DNA of 8,274 bases from a bacterium (GTDB lineage: Bacteria > Vulcanimicrobiota > Xenobia > RGZZ01): assembly GCA_021782195.1 (NCBI GenBank), contig JAJXVI010000077.1:1-8274 (forward strand), given 5' to 3'. A program made the translations under genes and the position numbers. The notes under the pieces were generated by a model. That model worked only from the letters and a program-made list of their open reading frames with translations. It ran no database searches and was not told where the DNA came from. Positions 1-5,824 of the stretch are shown here, piece by piece. How positions within the stretch are numbered: the first letter of the stretch is position 1; each line of letters opens with the position of its first letter.

Positions 1-1227
1 TGCGAAGGTACCGTCGCCGTTGCCGAGATACACCGAGACGGCATTGGAATTGCTGCTACCGAGCACCAGGTCAAGCTTGCCGTCACCGTTGAAGTCACCC
101 ACAGCAACGGAGGTCGGAATCGCACTGGTCGTGAGGTTCAGTGGGGCCGTGAACGTGCCGTCGCCATTGCCAAGGAGTACCGACACGGTGTTGTCATACC
201 AGTTGGTGAAGGCCAGGTCGAGGTGGCCGTCGTTGTTGAAGTCACCAACGGCCATTCCGGTCACGCGTCGGCTGTGCGCGATATTTCGGGTCGCCGAGAA
301 CGTTCCGTTTCCGTTGCCCAGTGCGAGCGTGACGACCTGGTTCTGCTCTCCTGGAACGACAACGTCAACATTGCCATCGCCGTTGAAGTCACCGGTGGCA
401 AACGTCTCTGAATATCCTGTCTGGACATTCGAAACAATGGAAGGCTGCAACGTACCGTCGCTGCTGGATAACATTGCGGAGACCGAGCCCTCCGTGTTGC
501 CCGTGAGGATGGCCATCTTGCCGTGACTGTCTAGATTGGCATAGGCAAGTTGCACCGGAGCTGCTCCGACGAGGTAGTCGCGCCGTGCCTCAAAGTCGAG
601 CGGCTCCGGAGCAACTGAAAACGCGACCGAGTCGGCGTGAGCGAGACCCGTTGCGCGAGCCACCAGGCTGTAGCCGCTCCCCGACAGCGCGATGAGGAGA
701 TTCGAAAACGTAGCAATCCCATTCACGGCGTTTACGGTGAGCGTTCCTTTGAGGCTCGAACCGGCAGGGCTCCCTGCGGCGAGGCTGATGGTGACGGAAT
801 TGCTGGCGCTTGTCACGACGTTGCCGCTGGCATCTTCAATGGCAACAACGACAGCGGGCGTGATCGGAACGTAGGCCTGCGGTATTTGAACAGCCTGGCG
901 AGCCGAGGACGGAGAAGCCAGGAAGGCAAGTTGCGTGGCCTGGTTGCTGACCGTGGTGGACAAGGTTGCGGAACCCACGCTCATCTGACCACTGCCGCTT
1001 CCTCCGCCGCTACATCCCACGAACACGCCGGCCAGTGAGAGTGCAGCGATCCACAGGGCTGCCAGTGAAAGTGCCGAGCCGGACCCGCCGCTTCCGGAGG
1101 AACCACAGCCTGCAAGAATAAGACCGCAGAGCGCGCTGATGGCGACAATGATGGTTGCACGGACGACAGTCTGCTGTCGATGCCGGCACGAGATTGCCCG
1201 AATGGGTGGTGCCCAACGACGTGTCAT
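1..1227 (-). CDS. Secreted FG-GAP/VCBS repeat lipoprotein with Ig-like domain (3' end beyond window)
   Basis: The first 409 codons are present and the frame is open to the left edge, so the C-terminus is missing. The ATG at 1227 follows a purine-rich stretch (GAGGAGGG, about 11 bases upstream). Residues 24-41 form a lipoprotein signal ending in LILAG-C41. A second hydrophobic run ends in VFVG-C72, and both cysteines are followed by Gly/Ser-rich linkers. Residues about 97-206 look like a bacterial Ig-like domain (IEDASGNVV, then GTLTVNAVNGIATFSNL). FG-GAP/VCBS repeats follow about every 49 residues: a degenerate ANLDSHGKMAIL near 230, then DFNGDGNVD, DFNNDGHLD and DFNGDGKLD near 280, 329 and 378. 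These Asp-rich loops bind calcium in beta-propeller folds of the family. The protein is probably surface-exposed, with an adhesion or carbohydrate-binding role at best; substrate is unknown. No clear promoter was seen upstream. Confidence 0.93.
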   Translation of the reverse strand, partial: MTRRWAPPIRAISCRHRQQTVVRATIIVAISALCGLILAGCGSSGSGGSGSALSLAALWIAALSLAGVFVGCSGGGSGSGQMSVGSATLSTTVSNQATQLAFLASPSSARQAVQIPQAYVPITPAVVVAIEDASGNVVTSASNSVTISLAAGSPAGSSLKGTLTVNAVNGIATFSNLLIALSGSGYSLVARATGLAHADSVAFSVAPEPLDFEARRDYLVGAAPVQLAYANLDSHGKMAILTGNTEGSVSAMLSSSDGTLQPSIVSNVQTGYSETFATGDFNGDGNVDVVVPGEQNQVVTLALGNGNGTFSATRNIAHSRRVTGMAVGDFNNDGHLDLAFTNWYDNTVSVLLGNGDGTFTAPLNLTTSAIPTSVAVGDFNGDGKLDLVLGSSNSNAVSVYLGNGDGTFA

Positions 1228-1740
1228 GAACTCTCTGCCCTCCTCTGGACGCTCGTGTTGCACGGGTCTGCCCCGACCTGGATCTCCTCTAAGTCTCCGA
1301 TGCCTGCCATTGAAACTGTTGAAACTTCAAAGGAGGCAACGGTGTTTTTCCCTTGTCATTTTGAGCGGTTGTATCCGATCTTTTTTCGCTTGAAGCGGTG
1401 ACTCCTGTTCATTGCAGGATTTGTTCTGTTCTGCGTGACTGTTTTGTGGCCTCTGTGCATGTCGACGTTGTGGATGAGATCTGTGTCGCCTTCTGACTGC
1501 AAATGTTACTCCTGTCCCCCTCAGTGCGGATCATTGTCTGTTCCCACGACGTGACGGAGCGTTGCCGGATTGGATGTGTTGATGCCTGCGTATCGGTATC
1601 TGTTTCCGCCCGTTGCTCGGAGCATGTGGTGTTGATGGGCCGTGAGGCGATTTTGCGGCCATCGTGAAGTATGCGGTGTGGGTCGCTGACTGGCCGTGGC
1701 GTTGGTAGGACTCATATGACGATTTTGCGACCACGGCATC
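1228..1740. other. Intergenic stretch between nucleotidyltransferase and FG-GAP genes
   Basis: No convincing gene was found. The 3' side of the nucleotidyltransferase gene (right end) carries a short direct repeat pair at 1647-1664 and 1719-1736. Farther in, ACTCCTGT at 1401 and at 1508 begin two related segments of about 41 and 50 bases (shared blocks ACTCCTGT, TCTGTTC, CGTGAC, with gaps), offset 107. TTGAAACT occurs twice at 1310-1326, nine bases apart. The part at 1330-1500 is more AT-rich than the genes. No promoter with good hexamers was identified for the FG-GAP gene. Confidence 0.5.
1647..1736. repeat. Direct repeat pair P1, 18-base units, offset 72
   Basis: The units at 1647-1664 and 1719-1736 share CGATTTTGCG exactly and match at 14 of 18 positions. 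The right unit ends four bases from the nucleotidyltransferase stop codon, so both units lie in its 3' flank. GCCGTGG (1693-1699) and CCACGGC (1731-1737) could also pair across a 31-base loop. This is the weakest of the three gene-linked pairs and could be chance alone, but the offset equals that of P3. Confidence 0.4.
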
Positions 1741-2460
1741 CTACGAGGTTGGCGAGTCGGGAACAAAACCACGGTTGAGTTCCCAGAGGATGTGGCCATA
1801 TTTTTCCCAGGTGGACAGGTCTGCCCAGTAGGAGTCGGTCACGTAGCCTTCAATGTGACAACCTGCCTTGACCATTCGCGTCAGGGTGCTGCTCAGGGAC
1901 AGGTCGTGATGGCCAAGGAAGTCGAAGAGACGCGGCGTCGCGACGCGAATCCCGGCTGCAGAAAGATAGCCCGCAGAGTCCGGACTTTCTCCGAGAATCG
2001 TTGAAAGCGAGATGTCGTTGTCAAAATCAAGCGGTCCGTGGGTGTGGGCTCCTTTATCCGGGCGGAGCACGAGGGTGACGTCAGCTTTCTGTTCCTGGTG
2101 ATATGCCAGTACGTCAGCGAGGTCGAGGTCGATGACCACGTCGCCGTTTATGATCACGAAGTCATCGTTTTCCAGAAATGGTCGTGCGGCAAGGATTGCG
2201 GCCCCGATGCCTCTGATTTCGTGTTCGTGTGAGTAGGTGAGTGTGACACCGTGCCTTTCGCCCTGTCCAAGAGCCTCCTGCACCTTGTCCGCCAGGACGT
2301 TCGTATTGACGACAACCTCGGTCAGTCCAACGCTTCGCAGCAACTGGAGGACTCGGTGGATTACGGGGCGGCCCTGGATGGGAATGAGGCAACGGGGTAC
2401 GCGCAGGGTGAGTGGGTGCAGGCGGCTTCCTCGTCCACCGGCGAGGAGGAGTGCTCTCAT
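1741..2460 (-). CDS. Sugar-1-phosphate nucleotidyltransferase
   Basis: A 239-residue protein of the NTP_transferase family (single catalytic domain, as in RmlA- and MurU-like enzymes), which joins a sugar 1-phosphate to an NTP to give an NDP-sugar and pyrophosphate in the cytoplasm. The nucleotide-binding signature LAGGRGSRLHPLT lies at residues 6-18. The acidic metal-binding motif INGDVVID is at 104-111, AAGIRVATPRLFDFL covers the sugar-binding part, and YWADLSTWEKYGHIL lies near the C-terminus. The usual Lys in the 'PK.L.P' segment is Arg23 here (VPRCLIP). There is no left-handed beta-helix domain, so it is not a bifunctional GlmU. The start at 2460 was chosen because the fold begins there and AGGTG precedes it. 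An in-frame ATG at 2538 would add 26 unconserved residues, lacks a Shine-Dalgarno, and lies only a few bases from a possible -10 element TATGAT (2541-2546). Sugar specificity cannot be told. Confidence 0.93.
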   Translation of the reverse strand: MRALLLAGGRGSRLHPLTLRVPRCLIPIQGRPVIHRVLQLLRSVGLTEVVVNTNVLADKVQEALGQGERHGVTLTYSHEHEIRGIGAAILAARPFLENDDFVIINGDVVIDLDLADVLAYHQEQKADVTLVLRPDKGAHTHGPLDFDNDISLSTILGESPDSAGYLSAAGIRVATPRLFDFLGHHDLSLSSTLTRMVKAGCHIEGYVTDSYWADLSTWEKYGHILWELNRGFVPDSPTS

Positions 2461-3147
2461 GGCACCTGCGCGCGCAGTGACTGTTTTGGGCGACACTGAG
2501 TGTGCGTGAGCGTTCTTGTCGGATGAAGGTGCATGCATTGATCATACGCAACCAGGGTGTTGATTCCTTTCCTTTACGCTCGTTCCGGTGGGCCTGTACG
2601 CTATCGACCTCCCTGGAGGAGACGACGTAATCTGTCTTTTCCTGACGTTTCGTGTTGGTTGATGTGAAGTTGGTGGTGTGGATGGTGGTTTCGGCTGGAG
2701 GAATGCGGGTCTTAGTCTCCAGGCTGCCGATTCAATGTGAACCCTGACCCGCTCGTCTGCTTTCGTGTCGAGAGCCGCGAGCAGCGGAGCGATTGCTTGC
2801 GAGAGCGTGCGTTCCTCGACACGAGGGCCTCTCTGACGCAGCTCGTGGAGGTGGTGAGCTCGACAGGACGGTATCCGCAAATCTTTGCATTGTACTCGTA
2901 TCTTCCCTGTTGTTTGCTGAGGTGGTAACCACGGTCGGTTCGGGTTGCGTTCAATCGCGGAGACGCTGGCCCCGTCTGCTGCTGTTTGCCAGAGTGCCAA
3001 AGCGGTCTGCTGCAGCTTTTGAGCTCTCGCAAACATGGACGTGGCTTTACTGCTGCATTCTCTTTGCCTTCTCTAGACTGCCGGGCAAGTTGATCTCTCG
3101 CGGACATGGACGTGCCTCAACTGCTGCTTGCCACGCCGCTGAAGCCG
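2461..3147. other. Gene-free stretch with tandem repeats
   Basis: No open frame here resembles a protein or has a good ribosome site. Its right end carries the strong repeat pair P2. A weaker related copy lies about 2944-2990 (GTTG, TCGCGGA and CTGCTGCTG in the same order), roughly one period to the left of P2. Still weaker period-like echoes are CTGTTGTTTGC at 2907 and CTGCTGTTTGC at 2979 (offset 72), and TTTCC segments at 2568 and 2638 (offset 70). Small dyads are present: CCTCC-CT-GGAGG near 2609-2620, CTGGAG/CTCCAG at 2695-2722, GCAAA-TC-TTTGC at 2877-2888, and GTGGT-A-ACCAC at 2922-2932. Confidence 0.5.
3021..3127. repeat. Direct repeat pair P2, 36-base units, offset 71
   Basis: The units at 3021-3056 and 3092-3127 match at 30 of 36 positions without gaps. 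Shared blocks are CTCTCGC, ACATGGACGTG and ACTGCTGC, separated by one- or two-base substitutions. The 35 bases between them are unrelated to the repeat. On the minus strand the pair begins 20 bases after the stop codon of the small membrane protein gene. No reading frame is conserved, since 71 is not a multiple of three. Confidence 0.85.
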
Positions 3148-3381
3148 TTACGGCAGTGTGCATACCGCCATGAGGAAAATTGCGAGCATGATTCCGAATC
3201 CGGCCGCTTCGAAGAGCAGCGTGAGCGAATCGCGCATTCTCGTTGCGAGCGGTCCCGTCACGCGGCGTCTGCGTCGCTTTCCTCGAGCGTAATGTATCGG
3301 GTCCTGATGGGCTGGCATCGGGATTCCAATGGAGCAAAGGTCAATGGTCTTCTCACCGTGGGGCGTTACCAGGACGTACAT
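3148..3381 (-). CDS. Small single-span membrane protein, unrecognised
   Basis: A 77-residue protein not recognised as any family. The N-terminal 32 residues are polar to mixed (MYVLVTPHGEKTIDLC). A strongly basic cluster, RGKRRRRR, spans 33-40. A C-terminal hydrophobic segment at about 53-76 (LTLLFEAAGFGIMLAIFLMAV) contains one Glu near its start, and the protein ends one residue later. By the positive-inside rule the N-terminus should be cytoplasmic, giving a tail-anchored topology. The frame is open up to a GTG at 3489. The ATG at 3381 is preferred because a full AAGGAGG (3389-3395) sits seven bases upstream, and the upstream residues are low-complexity Arg/Pro. The basic patch could bind nucleic acid, phospholipid or a partner (inference). 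It stands alone, far from lexA and the nucleotidyltransferase gene. A chance frame is possible but the ribosome site argues against it. Confidence 0.65.
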   Translation of the reverse strand: MYVLVTPHGEKTIDLCSIGIPMPAHQDPIHYARGKRRRRRVTGPLATRMRDSLTLLFEAAGFGIMLAIFLMAVCTLP

Positions 3382-3388
3382 GTGGGGG

Positions 3389-3395
3389 CCTCCTT
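3389..3395 (-). promoter_or_regulatory. Strong ribosome binding site deciding the small-protein start
   Basis: On the minus strand the sequence reads AAGGAGG followed by seven bases and then ATG at 3381. It is the best Shine-Dalgarno match in the window and the main reason for calling the 77-residue gene and its start. Confidence 0.7.
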
Positions 3396-3405
3396 CTCGT
3401 TTGTT

Positions 3406-3421
3406 GCGGCCTCCAGGCCGC
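3406..3421. other. GC-rich dyad just upstream of the small-gene ribosome site
   Basis: GCGGCCT-CC-AGGCCGC has seven-base perfect arms around two central bases. It lies ten bases upstream of the AAGGAGG site of the small membrane protein gene, within its presumed 5' leader or promoter. With only two central bases it is more likely to be a protein-binding palindrome than a stable RNA hairpin. Function is unknown. Confidence 0.4.
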
Positions 3422-3736
3422 CTTGGAATCATGGGATGGAATCGACGCGATGGAGTGCGGGGCCTTGCCGTGGCCGACTGCGAGATCACATTGCAACCGA
3501 GAACACCCGGACCACTTGTGCCGTTGAGGTGTCTTGCTGTGTTGGACTTCGAAGTGGCTTCATCTGGTCAGGAAGGAATTGTTACCGAATTATTTACTGG
3601 TGAATTCTTCATGTGCGCCTTTGTCGGCACGCTGGATCGCGAAAGAGAACTCCAGAGGCCGCTTCTGTGCTTCTGCCTGGCCGTTCGCACGAGTCAGGCA
3701 ACCCGTGCAGGTGAGGGTGGCAGTCTGCCGCCGGTG

Positions 3737-3851
3737 TCAGATGATGATTGCCGTTCGTTGCCGTGTGTACCGGGGCCGACGCACGCCAGGGGGGGGCGCG
3801 TAAGCGAGACGACTTCTGATAATCACCTTTCGTCCCTGTGTGTACGGCCGA
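3737..3851. repeat. Imperfect direct repeat pair P4, about 40-base units
   Basis: The unit at 3737-3779 and the unit at 3815-3851 run in parallel: TC(A/T)GAT, then AT-containing sequence, then TTCGT, then GTGTGTAC, then GG, then CCGA. The second is shorter by a few small gaps. GTGTGTAC is exact in both (3763-3770 and 3838-3845, offset 75). The pair is less regular than P2 and P3 and is not directly next to a gene end. Confidence 0.5.
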
Positions 3852-4101
3852 GAATCGCTACGTCAGCTCGGACTCATTGGCCATACAATTGCCCGGCCGT
3901 TGCAGGGTAGACCGGTGGGGACATTCTACAGCCCGCCTCCTGGAGTGAGTTGTTTCGAACTTACCAGGCAACAGATCCCGGCTTGTTGCGCTTTGCCGAG
4001 CACGCTGCCCGGTACGTTTGCCCACACGGTTACCTGTGCAATCATGTAGCACTTGCTGATTTCGAAGGAAATGCTCTGACGCTCAATACGTGTCAGGTAC
4101 C

Positions 4102-4209
4102 GTTGCCTCGTGCAGGAAACAGTTTTAAGTTGTTTCCCAGCAGTACCGCGAGGTTGCGGGGCAGAATCTGCAGGTTGCCTCGTGCAGGAAAAAGTCTTGA
4201 ATTGTTTCC
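4102..4209. repeat. Direct repeat pair P3, 36-base hairpin units, offset 72
   Basis: The units at 4102-4137 and 4174-4209 match at 32 of 36 positions and begin with the identical 18 bases GTTGCCTCGTGCAGGAAA. Each carries a dyad: GGAAACA/TGTTTCC (4115-4121 with 4131-4137) and GTGCAGGAAA/TTTCCTGCAC (4182-4191 with 4205-4214). The intervening 36 bases are also partly alike (GGGGCA at 4158 and 4229), so this is a 72-base tandem duplication. On the minus strand it starts 29 bases after the lexA stop codon. Confidence 0.88.
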
Positions 4210-4214
4210 TGCAC
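4182..4214. terminator. Stem-loop just 3' of lexA, possible transcription end
   Basis: GTGCAGGAAA and TTTCCTGCAC form a perfect ten-base stem with a 13-base loop, 24 bases after the lexA stop on the minus strand. There is no T run after the stem, so a classical intrinsic terminator is not shown. The stem could instead protect the mRNA 3' end or assist termination in another way. The neighbouring copy at 4115-4137 repeats the stem with shorter arms. Confidence 0.45.
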
Positions 4215-4238
4215 TGGGGATACTGCGTGGGGCAATAT

Positions 4239-4931
4239 TCAGCGGAAGAGTCTGACCACGCCGATTACCCGCCCGTTGAGTTGAAAATCCTGTGTGAGAA
4301 CAATATCCGGGTAAGTGGGGTTGTCGGGTCGCAGTATGACGTGCTTGCGTTCTCGGAAGAAGCGTTTGACCGTTGCTTCGCCGTCGATGCAGGCAACGAC
4401 GAGCGAACCGTTTTCAGAGTTGGGTCGTTCTTCCACAATGACCAGATCACCGTCCTCGATGCCAGGTGCCATGCTATTTCCCTGAACGCGGAGGAGATAG
4501 ACGTTGTTACGTCCACGTGTCCAGGCGTCGGGCAGTGCGATCTCCTCGTCGATATTCTGTTCTGCGGTGATGGGAATGCCGGCTGCAACTTTTCCAAGCA
4601 GCGGGACCAGGGTGGCTTTGAGCGGACGGACACTGTCGACCGGCAGAACCCCCTGCGTGCCTTGAAGCGATTGTAGAACAGAGGGTGAGAGGGTGAGGGT
4701 TCGCGCACCCGCGCGCTTTCCGGGATTTTCTCGGGAGTGCCTTCGGATGTACCCTTTCTGCTCGAGTTCAAGGAGGTGTCGTTGGACGGAGTAGACTGCG
4801 GACAGGTGAAAATGATCCGCAATCTCACGCACTGTCGGGGAGAAATGACTCTCGCGTAACGAGTCGATAATGAACTGCAGAACGTCGCGCTGTCGCCTGG
4901 TAAGATCCAGCCAGTTGTTTCCTCGAGACAT
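4239..4931 (-). CDS. lexA: LexA repressor, SOS regulator and self-cleaving S24 protease
   Basis: A 230-residue full-length LexA. The N-terminal winged helix-turn-helix spans about 10-65 (LTRRQRDVLQFI, SPTVREIADHF, SVQRHLLELEQKGYIRR). The self-cleavage site is Ala117-Gly118 in GKVAAGIP. The catalytic Ser153 is in VQGNSMAPGI and the catalytic Lys189 in GEATVKRFF. In the family, RecA filaments on damaged DNA trigger self-cleavage, which derepresses the SOS genes. Departures from the usual sequence are GNSM in place of GDSM, a recognition helix SAVYSVQRHL where many LexA have SSTSSVHHHL, and a longer Arg/Lys-rich wing and linker (RRHSRENPGKRAGART). Its target sequence is therefore probably not the classical one. 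The ATG at 4931 has GTGAGG eight bases upstream. A strong promoter lies about 50 bases upstream of the start, and the gene appears to be monocistronic. Confidence 0.97.
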   Translation of the reverse strand: MSRGNNWLDLTRRQRDVLQFIIDSLRESHFSPTVREIADHFHLSAVYSVQRHLLELEQKGYIRRHSRENPGKRAGARTLTLSPSVLQSLQGTQGVLPVDSVRPLKATLVPLLGKVAAGIPITAEQNIDEEIALPDAWTRGRNNVYLLRVQGNSMAPGIEDGDLVIVEERPNSENGSLVVACIDGEATVKRFFRERKHVILRPDNPTYPDIVLTQDFQLNGRVIGVVRLFR

Positions 4932-4987
4932 TGCTACAACCTCACTGTCGAGAGCTCTTCACGCTTTGTCGTTTATTGGGTGGTCTC

Positions 4988-5016
4988 AGTGTAGTGTACA
5001 AGTAAACAAGTGTCAA
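4988..5016 (-). promoter_or_regulatory. lexA promoter, sigma70 type
   Basis: On the minus strand a consensus -35 TTGACA (5011-5016) is followed by a 17-base spacer and -10 TACACT (4988-4993). The expected transcription start is near 4981, giving a leader of about 50 bases before the lexA ATG. It is the best promoter in the window. The spacer holds the direct repeat described separately. Confidence 0.75.
4996..5011 (-). promoter_or_regulatory. Candidate LexA operator, direct repeat ACTTGTTT-ACTTGTAC
   Basis: Within the lexA promoter spacer the minus strand reads ACTTGTTTACTTGTAC, two near-identical octamers in tandem. LexA genes are nearly always autoregulated from a site overlapping the promoter, and direct-repeat operators are known in some groups (GTTC-N7-GTTC in alphaproteobacteria). 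This sequence matches neither that site nor the palindromic CTGT-N8-ACAG or GAAC-N4-GTTC types. Assignment is by position and repeat structure only. Confidence 0.45.
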
Positions 5017-5037
5017 TGGTGTGCGCCAGATTGTCTG

Positions 5038-5540
5038 TCAGCGAACCCGACCGATCACATCCCCACCTGCACGCAGGGGTCCCTCTAATGGAGGAGATTG
5101 ATCGCTGCGGGCGGGATAGGGCGGGACCGCCTGCTTGATTGCTGTGGCGATCTTGCTTGAGTCGGTGTGTACATTGCCCAGGCGGTGCGCTTCGAGGATG
5201 ACCGAGGGTATGTAAAACCTGTCAGCGAGTTCCTGGGCCCAGTGCTTGTGCTCGTTGGCTGGCACGATGGGCAGGACGCGGTGCGTCCGGTTCAGCTTCC
5301 TCTGTGAGAGTAGCAGGCCACCCTCGATACGCTTCCCGAGGCCGATTTCGTCCGCAAGGACGACTCCCTTTGAGAATGGGCTGCGAAAGGCAAAGAGCGC
5401 TGCTTCCACCCGGGATACGGGTTTGCGTAGACCTGGGCGTCGGTCAGGCCAGTCGGCAGCTTCTCCAGGCTGTTGGAGGAGCGCAAGCGCCCGGTGTTGC
5501 GTGTGAAAACGCAATACAGGCCGGCTCCGAGGCGCATCGC
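5038..5540 (-). pseudogene. Remnant of an SNF2-family ATP-dependent helicase
   Basis: Two minus-strand frames together encode a piece of the N-terminal helicase lobe. The upstream frame gives LTDAQVYANPYP (to about 5412). The sequence then resumes in another frame at VEAALFAFRSPFSKGVVLAD (from 5409), so two bases (5410-5411) appear extra. It continues with motif I as DEIGLGKRIEGG, and then VLPIVPANEHKHWAQELADRF and IPSVILEA, which match the RapA/DISARM-type SNF2 helicases found in DNA repair and defence loci. The motif I Thr is changed to Arg (codon 5329-5331), which should abolish ATP binding. Homology fades near 5180 and a stop follows at 5038. DEAH box and second lobe are absent, so only about 130 of some 1,000 residues remain. 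It is dead by frameshift, substitution and truncation. It lies directly upstream of the lexA promoter. Confidence 0.8.
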
Positions 5541-5824
5541 AGACTGGTGGTTTTACCGGTTGGATCATAGAAGTTTGATCCGGTCGGCACAAACGGTGTG
5601 TGGCCATCAGGGTCTGTGCCCACAGTTTCGTGCCCCTGATACAATACAGCGTCCCCGACCTTCAAACGTTTCCTTCCAGCCGTTCCCAGGTGCAAGGCAT
5701 CCTACGCCGCATCAACGCGCTGGCGCTCGCCGGCCTGAAAATGAGCGTCAGACGCGAAGTCCACTCATTCGACGCCGAGTTCGCGGCTGTCGATACGGCG
5801 CACGCGGCGAAGGAGTGACACCTC

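Larger units (their letters stand above)
3382..4238. other. Long stretch between lexA and the small-protein gene without a recognisable gene
   Basis: Several open frames exist, including a plus-strand frame of 193 codons at 3329-3910, but none resembles a protein and their composition is low-complexity and Cys/Arg-rich. The stretch holds repeat pairs P4 (3737-3851) and P3 (4102-4209). An AT-rich imperfect dyad lies at 3576-3607 (GAATTGTTACC ... GGTGAATTC). A run of eight G lies at 3789-3796. GTTACCTGTGCA at 4029 resembles the first bases of P3, 73 bases to its left, and may be a third, eroded copy. Confidence 0.5.

Noticed and set aside
20..526. Plus-strand open frame of 168 codons
   Set aside because: It is the mirror of the FG-GAP repeats; the minus-strand reading gives clear DFNGDG motifs and a lipoprotein signal.
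2461..2538. Upstream ATG start for the nucleotidyltransferase
   Set aside because: It adds 26 residues before the conserved LLLAGGRGSR, without a Shine-Dalgarno, and would sit next to the likely -10 element.
2542..3036. Minus-strand open frame of 164 codons
   Set aside because: No recognisable motif and no ribosome site, and it runs through repeat DNA.
3382..3489. GTG start extending the small membrane protein to 113 residues
   Set aside because: No ribosome site at the GTG, whereas the internal ATG has a perfect one; the extension is Arg/Pro-rich and crosses a palindrome.
3789..3796. Run of eight G as a phase-variable tract
   Set aside because: No credible gene crosses it, so slippage would have no evident coding effect; it may also be a sequencing error.
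3329..3910. Plus-strand open frame of 193 codons
   Set aside because: Overlaps the small membrane protein gene antisense, has no ribosome site, unusual Cys/Arg-rich composition and crosses the G8 run and part of P4.
4102..4209. CRISPR array (36-base repeat, 36-base spacing)
   Set aside because: Only two units, with four mismatches between them; spacer halves are related to each other; the other pairs have different repeat sequences; no cas gene in the window.
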